64,000 nt of DNA from the NCBI GenBank assembly GCA_018828585.1, contig JAHJVW010000012.1:1-64000 (forward strand). Direction: 5' to 3'. Below the pieces are notes generated by a model. That model did not search any database. It was not told the origin of the DNA and saw only the letters and a program-made list of their open reading frames with translations. The translations under genes and the position numbers were made by a program. This document shows positions 18,713 to 27,242 of this stretch, in pieces (the first letter of the stretch is position 1; every line of letters starts with the position of its first letter). The stretch comes from Bacteroidota bacterium. Its GTDB lineage: Bacteria; Bacteroidota; Bacteroidia; Sphingobacteriales; Sphingobacteriaceae.

Positions 18713-19721
18713 AAAAGGTATTTTATTAGTGAACTTAGGCACACCAGATAGTCCATCAACAGCCGACGTTAGAAAATATTTAGACGAGTTTTTGATGGAT
18801 GGTAGAGTATTAGATGTAAATCCTATTCTAAGAACCATTTTAGTTAAAGGAGTCATTGTCCCTTTTCGTGGACCTAAATCAGCAAAAATTTATAAAAAAC
18901 TGTGGACAGATGAAGGCTCACCTCTTTTAATTTATGGAAAAAGAGTTCATTATGAAATTCAAAAAAAATTAGGAGATGATTACATGGTAGAATTAGCCAT
19001 GCGATATCAGTCACCATCTATTCCTGATGCCTTAGAAAGATTAAAACAAGCAAAAGTAGATAGTATTAAAGTGGTCCCGCTTTTCCCTCAATACGCATCT
19101 GCTTCAACGGGTTCTGTACATGATAAAGTGATGGAAATTGTAAAAGATTGGCAAGCCATCCCTGATATTAGTTTTATCAATAGCTTTTACGATCACCCTG
19201 GGATGATTGATGTTTTTGCTGCGAATGGTAAAAAATACTTAAGTGAAGGTTGGGATCATATTTTATTTAGTTTCCATGGTTTACCTCAAAGACATATGAA
19301 AAAAGTGGATGTCTCTGGAGTGCACTGTTTAAAAGTGAAAGATTGCTGTAAAACCATTACAGAAAATAATAAATTTTGTTACACCGCACAATGCAATAGA
19401 ACTGCACAACTCATAGCCGAAAAATTAAATATAACTGAAGATAAATATACCATTTGTTACCAATCACGATTAGGACGAGACCCTTGGGTACAACCTTACA
19501 CGAGTGAAATTCTAAAAGTACTGGCTGATAAAGGCGCTAAAAAATTATTAGTGTTTTGCCCCGCTTTTGTCGCCGATTGTTTAGAAACTACAATAGAGGT
19601 TTCTGATGAGTACTTCGAAGAGTTTGAAAAAATGGGTGGAGAAAAAGTACAGTTAGTAGAAAGTTTAAATGACGACCCAGCCTGGATTGATGCTTTAGAA
19701 GATATTATCCTAAATAAGTAA
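18705..19721 (+). CDS. hemH: Ferrochelatase
   Basis: 338 residues, the standard length. It inserts Fe2+ into protoporphyrin IX. Seen are LLVNLGTPDSP at the N-terminus, PLFPQYASASTGS, the catalytic histidine in FSFHGLPQRH, and the C-terminal CPAFVADCLETTIEV with its conserved glutamate region. CYTAQCNRTA is typical of many bacterial enzymes, and several extra cysteines (HCLKVKDCCKT) lie between. It overlaps the ketolase gene, so haem synthesis is tied to the pigment transcription unit. Confidence 0.95.
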   Translation: MGKKGILLVNLGTPDSPSTADVRKYLDEFLMDGRVLDVNPILRTILVKGVIVPFRGPKSAKIYKKLWTDEGSPLLIYGKRVHYEIQKKLGDDYMVELAMRYQSPSIPDALERLKQAKVDSIKVVPLFPQYASASTGSVHDKVMEIVKDWQAIPDISFINSFYDHPGMIDVFAANGKKYLSEGWDHILFSFHGLPQRHMKKVDVSGVHCLKVKDCCKTITENNKFCYTAQCNRTAQLIAEKLNITEDKYTICYQSRLGRDPWVQPYTSEILKVLADKGAKKLLVFCPAFVADCLETTIEVSDEYFEEFEKMGGEKVQLVESLNDDPAWIDALEDIILNK

Positions 19722-19723
19722 TC

Positions 19724-19737
19724 AAGAAATATTTCTT
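19724..19737. promoter_or_regulatory. Palindromic operator upstream of the first RES-Xre module
   Basis: AAGAAATATTTCTT, a perfect 14-base palindrome 20 bases upstream of the -7 element. A near-identical palindrome (TGAAAATATTTTCA) precedes the second RES-Xre module at 55281. A second inverted repeat, ATATCAAA (19739-19746) with TTTGATAT (19761-19768), brackets the promoter. Autoregulation by the Xre antitoxin is inferred. Confidence 0.6.
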
Positions 19738-19756
19738 CATATCAAAGAATTTTTTC

Positions 19757-19764
19757 TATATTTG
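19757..19764 (+). promoter_or_regulatory. -7 promoter element TATATTTG of the first RES-Xre operon
   Basis: Perfect TAnnTTTG match, 20 bases before the antitoxin ATG. The right half overlaps an inverted repeat arm. Confidence 0.6.
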
Positions 19765-19784
19765 ATATAGAAAATCATCCAGAT

Positions 19785-20261
19785 ATGAAAGCAAGTAATA
19801 AAAAAGAGAAGGCTTATCCTACACTAAACGATGATAGAACAGCCAATACAGTGAGTGATACTATTGCTCCCTATGGTAAAATGTATGTCAATCAAATAAG
19901 TTTATTAACTTATTCAAAAAATGGTTTAAATGCAAAGGCAGCTTTGGATTTTATTTCTATATCTGGTTTTACCTATGATGAGTTTCAAGAAACATTTAAA
20001 ACTACCGTAAAAACTATTCAAAACTATGTAGTTCAAGATTTAAAACTAGATGCTGCATTAAGTGAAAAACTTCTAAAATCTTTTTCTTTATTTGATAAAG
20101 GGTTAGATGTTTTTGGGTCGGTTAAAGATTTCCATCAATGGTTGGCCACACCCGCTTATGGCTTGGGTAATCAAATTCCAATTTCTTTGATGGATACAAT
20201 TACTGGCATTACCTTAATAGAAGAAGAGATTATTCGTATTGCATACGGTGATTTGGCTTAA
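19785..20261 (+). CDS. Xre/MbcA/ParS-type antitoxin (module 1)
   Basis: 158 residues. A charged N-terminal tail is followed by a helix-turn-helix region (about 65-95, FTYDEFQETFKTTVKTIQNY). The C-terminal toxin-binding domain reads LFDKGLDVFGSVKDFHQWL, then ISLMDTITGITLIEEEIIRI. The D-T/S-I-x-G-I motif and final IAYGDLA are typical of Xre partners of RES toxins. It neutralises the toxin encoded three bases downstream and probably represses the operon. It is clearly paralogous to the antitoxin at 55324 but low in identity N-terminally. Confidence 0.9.
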   Translation: MKASNKKEKAYPTLNDDRTANTVSDTIAPYGKMYVNQISLLTYSKNGLNAKAALDFISISGFTYDEFQETFKTTVKTIQNYVVQDLKLDAALSEKLLKSFSLFDKGLDVFGSVKDFHQWLATPAYGLGNQIPISLMDTITGITLIEEEIIRIAYGDLA

Positions 20262-20263
20262 TC

Positions 20264-20713
20264 ATGTTTGTTTATAGAATTACTTTAGTAAAGTATTCCG
20301 ATCAATTAATTGCCTCTGGTAGAGCCGCAAGATGGAATTCAAATGATGTTAAATTGATATATACAGCAAGTTCTCAATCTTTAGCCTGTCTAGAAAATGT
20401 AGTTCATAGAAGTTATTTAGGACTTAATCATGAGTTCAGATTAATGAAGATTGAGGTTCCTGATAATTTGGAAATGGAAGAGATTAAATTAGCTGAACTG
20501 AAAAAAAACTGGACAAAATTCGAATCAAATCCATATACTCAACAAATAGGAGATAGTTGGATTAAGTCAATGAACACTACGTTGTTAAAGGTTCCGTCTT
20601 CTATCATCTTTCAAGAAAATAATTACTTAATTAATCCTAAACATCTTGATTTTGATAGGATCAAATTAATTTCAGTTGAACCGTTTGTTTTCGATCAAAG
20701 AATTAAATCTTAA
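20264..20713 (+). CDS. RES-domain toxin (module 1), NAD+-degrading
   Basis: 149 residues, full RES-domain length. Conserved positions: arginine in FVYRIT, RAARWNS with the RES arginine, YTASSQSLACLENVVH with the glutamate, and the serine in LKVPSSII. RES toxins in RES-Xre pairs deplete NAD+ and arrest growth (established for characterised family members). The usual GGRWN is here GRAARWN. The last 11 bases overlap the convergent waaA gene. Confidence 0.9.
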   Translation: MFVYRITLVKYSDQLIASGRAARWNSNDVKLIYTASSQSLACLENVVHRSYLGLNHEFRLMKIEVPDNLEMEEIKLAELKKNWTKFESNPYTQQIGDSWIKSMNTTLLKVPSSIIFQENNYLINPKHLDFDRIKLISVEPFVFDQRIKS

Positions 20714-21929
20714 AAATAGCATCCATAATGATTTCAGTAGCACCAGTATTTTTTGCAACATAATCGGATGCTATTTTTCCTGCCGAAATTCTAGTTTCTG
20801 GGTGATGAATTAATTTGTCAAGAATAGTATTTAAATCCGTTTGATTTGAAATAGTAAAACCTCCTGTTAACTTTATCAAGTCTTTTGCTTCTTGGAATTT
20901 TTGATAATTAGCTCCAAAAATTACTGGTAAACCCCAAGCGGCTGCCTCCAAAGTATTGTGTATTCCAGCTCCAAAACCTCCACCAATATAAGCGATTTCC
21001 CCATAATTATATAAAGAGGAAAGCATGCCAATGTTATCAATTAGGATGACTTTTACATCTGATTTAAATTCAAATTTTTCATTTAACTTAGAGTACCTTA
21101 AACTTTTATTTTCAAATAGTCTTTCTAGATCAAGAATTTTAGATTCAGAAATTTCATGCGGAGCAATGATTAATTTCCAATCATCATTAAAATGATAATT
21201 AGCCAAAAGCTTTTCATCTTCTGGCCAAGTACTACCCGCAATAATTAATTTTTTATCACCTTTAAATTTTTGGATAATTGGAAACTCTTTTTTGTTTTTC
21301 GCTAAATCCAAAACACTATCAAAACGGGTATCGCCGCTCAAAGTGAAATTCTTCAACCCTATGCTTTCTAATAACTCTCCTGACTTTTTATTTTGAACAA
21401 AAAAGTGAGTAACATAGCTTAATATCTTTCGGTTAAAGCTTCCATACCATTTAAAAAATATCTGATTTTCTCTAAAAATAGAAGAAGTAATATAAATAGG
21501 GATCTCATGTTGATTTAAACTTCTATAGAAAAAGTACCAATATTCGTATTTATTAAAAATAGCAAGTTCAGGATTAAAAATCCGAATAAAATCCTGTGCA
21601 TTTCTTGGAGAATCAATAGGTAGATAAAGAATATAATCTCCTAAGGCGGAGTTTTTTCTTATTTCGTAACCTGATGGTGAAAAGAAGGTAATGATAATCT
21701 TCTTATCTGGAATTTGCTTTCTAGCAGCTTGCAAAAGTGGTTTCCCTTGTTCAAATTCCCCTAAAGAAGCAAAATGAAACCATATTTTAGGATTATCGCT
21801 GATTTCAGGAAATAGATCTCTCCAATCACGTCTTCCTTTTATCCAGTGTTTTGCTTTTGTATTAAATAAAGAGACAACAAGTATGAAGAAGTAGTAAATT
21901 TTAATTCCAATATGATATATTATAGGCAT
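20703..21929 (-). CDS. waaA: 3-deoxy-D-manno-octulosonic acid (Kdo) transferase
   Basis: 408 residues. An N-terminal hydrophobic anchor (YYFFILVVSLF) is followed by the GT-B fold. SLGEFEQGKPLL holds the conserved catalytic glutamate of the WaaA family. ITTFFSPSGYE-like text (ITFFSPSGYEIRK) and IAGSTWPEDEKLL are family signatures, and FGAGIHNTLEAAAWGLPV binds the CMP-Kdo donor. It attaches Kdo to lipid A at the cytosolic face. Convergent with the RES toxin and divergent from ugd. Confidence 0.94.
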   Translation of the reverse strand: MPIIYHIGIKIYYFFILVVSLFNTKAKHWIKGRRDWRDLFPEISDNPKIWFHFASLGEFEQGKPLLQAARKQIPDKKIIITFFSPSGYEIRKNSALGDYILYLPIDSPRNAQDFIRIFNPELAIFNKYEYWYFFYRSLNQHEIPIYITSSIFRENQIFFKWYGSFNRKILSYVTHFFVQNKKSGELLESIGLKNFTLSGDTRFDSVLDLAKNKKEFPIIQKFKGDKKLIIAGSTWPEDEKLLANYHFNDDWKLIIAPHEISESKILDLERLFENKSLRYSKLNEKFEFKSDVKVILIDNIGMLSSLYNYGEIAYIGGGFGAGIHNTLEAAAWGLPVIFGANYQKFQEAKDLIKLTGGFTISNQTDLNTILDKLIHHPETRISAGKIASDYVAKNTGATEIIMDAIFKI

Positions 21930-21994
21930 TTAAAAATTTGAATGATTATCTTCGTCAAGTTTAAATAATTTAGATTAAAACAGCGAATTAAAAT

Positions 21995-23308
21995 ATGAAG
22001 ATTGCAGTTATTGGAACAGGATATGTTGGTTTAGTGACAGGGACATGTTTAGCAGAAACAGGTAATTACGTCACTTGTGTTGATATTGTTGAGGAAAAGG
22101 TAGATAAAATGAAAAATGGGGAATTACCTATTTATGAACCGGGGTTAGATATACTTTTTCACAGAAATATTGAACAAGGGCGATTAACATTTACAACAGA
22201 ATTGGCTTCTGCAATAAAAGATGCAGTCATCATATTTTTAGCTTTACCAACGCCTCCGGGCGGAGATGGAAAAGCGGATTTAAGCTATGTTTTAGGTGCT
22301 GCTGCTGATATCGCAAAGTTGATTACTGAATATAAAGTGATCGTTACAAAATCAACAGTTCCGGTGGGTACCGCAGATAAAGTAAAAGCCGCTTTTACTG
22401 CAAATACTTCAGTAGGGGTAGATGTGGTTTCAAACCCTGAATTTTTACGCGAAGGTGTTGCGGTTGAAGATTTCATGAAACCAGATAGAGTAGTGGTTGG
22501 TACAACAAGCGAAAGAGCAAGAAAATTGATGGATGAATTATATATGCCTTACGTTCGTTCTGGAAATCCAATTATATTTATGGATGAGCGTTCATCTGAA
22601 CTAACAAAATATGCAGCAAACTCATTCTTAGCTACAAAAATTACCTTTATGAACGAAGTGGCCAACCTTTGCGAATTGGTAGGTGCGGATGTAGATATGG
22701 TTCGTAGAGGTATTGGTGCAGATGGGCGTATCGGGAAAAGATTTCTTTTCCCAGGTATTGGATATGGTGGAAGCTGTTTCCCAAAAGATGTTCAGGCTTT
22801 AGCTTTATCATCAAAAGAATATGATTATAACTTCAGAATTTTAGATTCTGTAATGGAGGTCAACGAAACTCAAAAACTGAAAATCGTTGAAAAAATGATA
22901 AAATATTATAAAGGCGATGTAAAAGGCAAAAAATTCGCACTTTGGGGTTTGGCTTTTAAGCCAGAAACTGATGACATACGCGAAGCACCAGCTTTATATA
23001 TTATTGATGCTTTAACGAAAGCAGGAGCTCAAGTGGTTGCTTACGATCCTGAAGCAATGGAAAATGTAAAGAAAATGAAAGGTAATCTTTTAGCTTTCGC
23101 CGATAATGCCTACGAAGCATTAGAAGGTGCAGATGCTTTAATTATTGCTACAGAATGGCAAGTCTTCAGAAATCCTGATTTTGATAGAATGGAAAAAATC
23201 ATGAAATCAAAAGTAATTTTTGATGGAAGAAACCTATATGATCTTCATAAAATGATTGAGTTAGGATATTACTATAACAGTATTGGTAGAGCAGTTGTAA
23301 ATTCATAA
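21995..23308 (+). CDS. ugd: UDP-glucose 6-dehydrogenase
   Basis: 437 residues. NAD+-dependent four-electron oxidation of UDP-glucose to UDP-glucuronate. Visible are [17 protein letters not shown] (NAD site), the [19 protein letters not shown] substrate helix, the catalytic cysteine in GGSCFPKD, and the C-terminal [18 protein letters not shown]. First gene of a sugar-nucleotide run. The next gene begins two bases later and uses its product. Confidence 0.96.
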   Translation: MKIAVIGTGYVGLVTGTCLAETGNYVTCVDIVEEKVDKMKNGELPIYEPGLDILFHRNIEQGRLTFTTELASAIKDAVIIFLALPTPPGGDGKADLSYVLGAAADIAKLITEYKVIVTKSTVPVGTADKVKAAFTANTSVGVDVVSNPEFLREGVAVEDFMKPDRVVVGTTSERARKLMDELYMPYVRSGNPIIFMDERSSELTKYAANSFLATKITFMNEVANLCELVGADVDMVRRGIGADGRIGKRFLFPGIGYGGSCFPKDVQALALSSKEYDYNFRILDSVMEVNETQKLKIVEKMIKYYKGDVKGKKFALWGLAFKPETDDIREAPALYIIDALTKAGAQVVAYDPEAMENVKKMKGNLLAFADNAYEALEGADALIIATEWQVFRNPDFDRMEKIMKSKVIFDGRNLYDLHKMIELGYYYNSIGRAVVNS

Positions 23309-23310
23309 AA

Positions 23311-24297
23311 ATGAAAAGAGTTTTAATTACTGGAGCGGCAGGATTTTTAGGTTCACACCTTTGTGATCGTTTTATTAAAGAAGGTTATTATGTGATTGGA
23401 ATGGATAACTTGATTACTGGAGATTTAACCAATATCGAGCATCTTTTTCCAAATTCAAATTTCGAATTTTCACATCATGATGTTTCCAAATTTGTCTATG
23501 TTCCAGGTGAGTTAGATTATATATTGCATTTTGCATCTCCAGCAAGTCCGATTGATTATTTGAAAATTCCAATCCAAACCTTAAAAGTAGGTTCTTTGGG
23601 AATACACAATTTACTAGGTTTAGCGAGAGCGAAAAGTGCTAGAATTATTATTGCTTCCACTTCTGAAGTTTATGGTGATCCAGCAGTAAACCCGCAGCCT
23701 GAAGAATATTGGGGTAATGTAAATCCAGTTGGTCCACGTGGAGTTTATGATGAGGCTAAACGTTTTCAAGAAGCCATGACAATGGCTTACCATACTTTCC
23801 ATGGGTTAGAAACTCGTATTGTAAGAATTTTTAATACTTATGGTCCTAGAATGCGTTTAAATGACGGTAGAGTTTTGCCAGCTTTCGTTGGACAAGCTTT
23901 AAGAGGGGAAGATTTAACCGTTTTTGGTGATGGAACCCAAACGCGTTCTTTCTGTTATGTCGATGATTTAGTGGAAGGAATTTATAGATTGTTACTATCT
24001 GATTATTCCTCTCCAGTAAATATTGGAAATCCAGACGAAATCACAATCGGTCAGTTTGCCGAAGAAATTATTAAATTAACAGGTACCAATCAGAAAGTAA
24101 TTTACAAGCCACTTCCTCAGGATGACCCAAGACAACGTCGTCCAGATATAACAAAAGCAAGAGAGATTTTAAAATGGGAGCCAAAAGTAAATAGAGCTGA
24201 AGGTTTAAAAATTACTTACGAGTATTTCAAAACACTTTCTAAAGAGCAACTAGAGAAAATTGATCATAAAGATTTTACCAATTACAATAGAACATAA
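23311..24297 (+). CDS. uxs: UDP-glucuronate decarboxylase (UDP-xylose synthase)
   Basis: 328 residues, extended SDR. The N-terminal [13 protein letters not shown] binds [12 protein letters not shown] with YDEAKR supplies the Ser/Tyr/Lys catalytic set. [10 protein letters not shown] and [18 protein letters not shown] are UXS-type motifs. It converts UDP-glucuronate to UDP-xylose, matching the ugd product just upstream. The stop overlaps the galE ATG by one base, indicating translational coupling. A dTDP-sugar dehydratase is the less likely alternative. Confidence 0.9.
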   Translation: MKRVLITGAAGFLGSHLCDRFIKEGYYVIGMDNLITGDLTNIEHLFPNSNFEFSHHDVSKFVYVPGELDYILHFASPASPIDYLKIPIQTLKVGSLGIHNLLGLARAKSARIIIASTSEVYGDPAVNPQPEEYWGNVNPVGPRGVYDEAKRFQEAMTMAYHTFHGLETRIVRIFNTYGPRMRLNDGRVLPAFVGQALRGEDLTVFGDGTQTRSFCYVDDLVEGIYRLLLSDYSSPVNIGNPDEITIGQFAEEIIKLTGTNQKVIYKPLPQDDPRQRRPDITKAREILKWEPKVNRAEGLKITYEYFKTLSKEQLEKIDHKDFTNYNRT

Positions 24298-25325
24298 TGT
24301 CTACTAAAATTTTAGTGACTGGTGGTACTGGGTTTATAGGTTCACATACAGTTGTGGAGCTTTACAATGCCGGATATACGCCAGTTATCATCGATGATTT
24401 GTCAAACTCGTCTGTTAAAATTCTTGATCAAATCGAAAAAATTATCGGTATGAAGCCTGAGTTCCATCAGTTTGACTTATGTGATCAAAACAAAGTGAAC
24501 GATTTTGTTGCAGCTAATCCAGATATCAAAGGAATCATCCATTTCGCCGCTTTTAAAGCAGTGGGCGAATCAGTTCAAAAGCCTTTAGAATATTACAGAA
24601 ACAATTTCTTTTCGCTAATCAATTTATTAGCAGCTTACAAAGGAAAACCAATCAATTTTGTGTTTTCTTCAAGTTGTACAGTTTATGGTCAGCCAGATGT
24701 TTTGCCAGTTACAGAAGCTGCGCCTGTTAAAAAAGCAGAATCTCCTTACGGAAACACGAAGCAAATTGCTGAAGAAATTTTAGCTGAAACTGCGGCTGTT
24801 AGTAAGAACTATAATATTGTTGCATTAAGATATTTTAATCCAGTTGGCGCACATGAATCAGCTTTAATTGGAGAGTTACCTATAGGAGTACCACAGAATT
24901 TAGTGCCTTTTATTACACAAACAGCCATCGGTAAAAGGGATAAAATTACCGTTTTTGGAAACGATTACGATACTGCAGACGGTTCATGTGTTAGAGATTA
25001 CATCCACGTAGTTGATTTAGCTAATGCCCACGTTGCGGCCATTAAAAGAATGGAAGAAGGTAAATCAAAAGCTAATTACGAAGTATACAATATTGGTACT
25101 GGTAAAGGCACTACAGTGCTTGAGGTAATTCACGCTTTTGAAGATTCAACGGGTGAAAAATTGAATTACATGATTGGTCCACGAAGAGCAGGTGATATTG
25201 AAAAAGTTTATGGTGATGCAACAAAATCAACCAAAGAACTAGGTTGGACAGCAGAACTCAATATCGAAGATATGATGAAATCTGCCTGGGAATGGGAGAA
25301 ATATATTAAGAATAATCCTTTTTAA
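24297..25325 (+). CDS. galE: UDP-glucose 4-epimerase
   Basis: 342 residues. GGTGFIGSHTVVELYNAGY is the NAD-binding motif. SSSCTVYG with YGNTK gives the catalytic Ser-Tyr-Lys. LRYFNPVGAHESALIGE and DGSCVRDYIHVVDLANAH are GalE hallmarks. It interconverts UDP-glucose and UDP-galactose, giving precursors for polysaccharide and LPS. Third gene of the ugd-uxs-galE run. Confidence 0.96.
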   Translation: MSTKILVTGGTGFIGSHTVVELYNAGYTPVIIDDLSNSSVKILDQIEKIIGMKPEFHQFDLCDQNKVNDFVAANPDIKGIIHFAAFKAVGESVQKPLEYYRNNFFSLINLLAAYKGKPINFVFSSSCTVYGQPDVLPVTEAAPVKKAESPYGNTKQIAEEILAETAAVSKNYNIVALRYFNPVGAHESALIGELPIGVPQNLVPFITQTAIGKRDKITVFGNDYDTADGSCVRDYIHVVDLANAHVAAIKRMEEGKSKANYEVYNIGTGKGTTVLEVIHAFEDSTGEKLNYMIGPRRAGDIEKVYGDATKSTKELGWTAELNIEDMMKSAWEWEKYIKNNPF

Positions 25326-25330
25326 AAATA

Positions 25331-25415
25331 GATTAGAGTAATGAGTATTGAGATATGCGACGCATAGAGCCGCTTTAAAATCTCACTACTCACTACTCAC
25401 TACTCATATCTAATC
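25331..25415. repeat. Imperfect inverted repeat with (CACTACT)3
   Basis: GATTAGA (25331-25337) and TCTAATC (25409-25415) frame the 94-base gap between galE and rfbB. Inside, the left arm GTAATGAGTATTGAGAT is the near reverse complement of the right arm, which is expanded by three copies of CACTACT (25384-25404). A small perfect stem TATGCG-A-CGCATA lies near the middle. The same 7-mer is repeated six times at 27200. Confidence 0.75.
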
Positions 25416-25418
25416 AAA

Positions 25419-26471
25419 ATGAAAATACTCATCACTGGCGGAGCCGGATTTATAGGATCGCATGTAGTTCGAAGGTTTGTAACTACTTATTCAAACTATC
25501 AAATAGTAAATTTGGATAAATTAACTTATGCTGGAAATTTAGAAAACCTGCTAGATGTTGAAAATTCAGCTAACTATAAGTTCGTTAAGGGAGATATTGT
25601 AGATGCTGACTTTCTCCAAAATCTTTTTGATACCGAGCAATTTGATGCAGTCATTCATTTAGCTGCTGAATCCCATGTTGACCGTTCGATTTCTAATCCA
25701 ATTGAATTTGTGATGACCAATGTGGTTGGAACTGTAAATTTGTTAAATGCCGCCAAAACATCTTGGAAAGGAAGTTATAATAGCAAAAGATTTTATCATG
25801 TTTCTACTGATGAAGTTTATGGATCTCTAGGCGAAGGAACGGAAATGTTTACAGAGACAACAGCCTACGATCCACATTCGCCCTATTCAGCTTCAAAAGC
25901 AAGTTCTGATCATTTTGTAAGGGCTTATCATGATACTTACGGAATGGATTGTGTGATTTCTAATTGCTCAAACAATTATGGATCATTTCATTTTCCTGAG
26001 AAATTGATTCCGCTCTCTATCCATAACATTAAACAAAATAAAGCTATTCCTATTTACGGTAAAGGGGAGAACATTAGAGATTGGCTTTGGGTAGAAGATC
26101 ACGCAAGAGCAATTGATGTGATTTTCCATAAAGCCAAAACAGGATCTACTTATAATATTGGTGGTCATAACGAATGGACCAATATCGATTTAATCAGAAC
26201 CTTGTGTAAAGTGATGGACAAGAAATTAAATCGTGAAGAAGGAACATCAGAAAAACTGATTACTTACGTTACTGATAGAGCCGGTCATGATTTGCGTTAT
26301 GCAATAGATGCCACTAAACTAAAAAAGGATTTAGGTTGGGAACCAAGCTTGCAATTTGAAGAAGGCTTAGAAAAAACGGTTGAATGGTATTTAAAGAATG
26401 AGAAATGGCTTAATAACGTGACATCGGGGAATTATCAACATTACTACGAGGAGCAATACCAAAACAGATAA
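25419..26471 (+). CDS. rfbB: dTDP-glucose 4,6-dehydratase
   Basis: 350 residues. GGAGFIGSHVVRRFVTTY (NAD site), HLAAESHVDRSI, STDEVYGSLG with the catalytic Asp-Glu pair, YSASKASSDHFVRAYH with Tyr/Lys, and NCSNNYGSFHFPEKLIPL are diagnostic. It makes dTDP-4-keto-6-deoxyglucose for rhamnose or other deoxysugars. rfbA, rfbC and rfbD are not in the window. Followed directly by a decayed polysaccharide-regulating phosphatase gene. Confidence 0.96.
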   Translation: MKILITGGAGFIGSHVVRRFVTTYSNYQIVNLDKLTYAGNLENLLDVENSANYKFVKGDIVDADFLQNLFDTEQFDAVIHLAAESHVDRSISNPIEFVMTNVVGTVNLLNAAKTSWKGSYNSKRFYHVSTDEVYGSLGEGTEMFTETTAYDPHSPYSASKASSDHFVRAYHDTYGMDCVISNCSNNYGSFHFPEKLIPLSIHNIKQNKAIPIYGKGENIRDWLWVEDHARAIDVIFHKAKTGSTYNIGGHNEWTNIDLIRTLCKVMDKKLNREEGTSEKLITYVTDRAGHDLRYAIDATKLKKDLGWEPSLQFEEGLEKTVEWYLKNEKWLNNVTSGNYQHYYEEQYQNR

Positions 26472-27164
26472 ATGTTAGGTCTTTTCAAAAAAAGTATACT
26501 ACCAGAATTTAATTTTGAAAAAATTGGGTGACGATGGAGCTCCAACAGTCAGAGAATCCATCATGATGATCAATCGATTAAAGGATTTAGGATTCAAAAA
26601 ACTGATTGCTACTCCTCACATCATGTCCGATTATTATCGGAATACACCCGACACCATTAATAAAGCACTAGATCAGGTACGAGAGGAACTTCAAAAACAA
26701 AATATTAGTATTCTTATTGAAGCTGCTGCCGAATATTATTTAGGCGAAACTTTTGAAACTAAAATTCATAAAGGGAACGGGTAATGGTTATTTATTATTC
26801 GAGTTTTCCTATATCAATTATCCAAATAATTTAAAAGAAATCATTCAAAAAATCAATGATAAAGGCTATAAACCTATATTAGCTCATCCCGAACGGTATC
26901 CATTTCTATGGCTCAATCTAGAATTTCTATAAAATAAGAGAGTTTGGATGTTACTTTCAGATAAATACTATTTCTTTAACAGGATATTAGGGTAAGCCAT
27001 CCCAAAAAGCTGCAGAAGATCTGGTAGATCACCTAATGGTTGATTTTATTGGTTCAGATATGCACCACCTCAAACACGCCGATGCTTTACACCAGGCTTT
27101 ATTCAATCCACATTTAAAAATTCTTTTAGAAGAACCTGCTCTTCAAAACGAAATGCTGAAATAA
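26472..27164 (+). pseudogene. Broken CpsB/YwqE-type PHP tyrosine-protein phosphatase gene
   Basis: The reading begins MLGLFKKSILPEFNFEKIG and hits a stop. In the next frame the protein resumes as DDGAPTVRESIMMINRLKDL then KKLIATPHIMSDYY. Family members have a metal-binding TDMHSHLLPGI segment between these parts, which is missing here, apparently by deletion of about 35 bases. The second half is spread over further frames (FSYINYPNNLKEIIQKIND, YKPILAHPERYPF, SQKAAEDLVDHLMVDFIGSD) and ends ...LQNEMLK. The gene therefore has at least one deletion and several frameshifts. The intact enzyme would dephosphorylate a capsule/exopolysaccharide tyrosine kinase. Confidence 0.92.
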
Positions 27165-27199
27165 TTTGTTTTTAGTATAATAAAGAAAAAAATATATTT

Positions 27200-27241
27200 C
27201 ACTACTCACTACTCACTACTCACTACTCACTACTCACTACT
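27200..27241. repeat. (CACTACT)6 tandem heptamer
   Basis: Exactly six perfect copies of CACTACT (42 bases) in the gap between the phosphatase pseudogene and the ABC permease gene, one base before that gene's stop region. Three copies of the same unit lie 1.8 kb away at 25384-25404. Confidence 0.95.
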
Positions 27242-27242
27242 A

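Noticed and set aside
27200-27241. CRISPR array
   Set aside because: The repeats are contiguous 7-mers without spacers; no cas genes.
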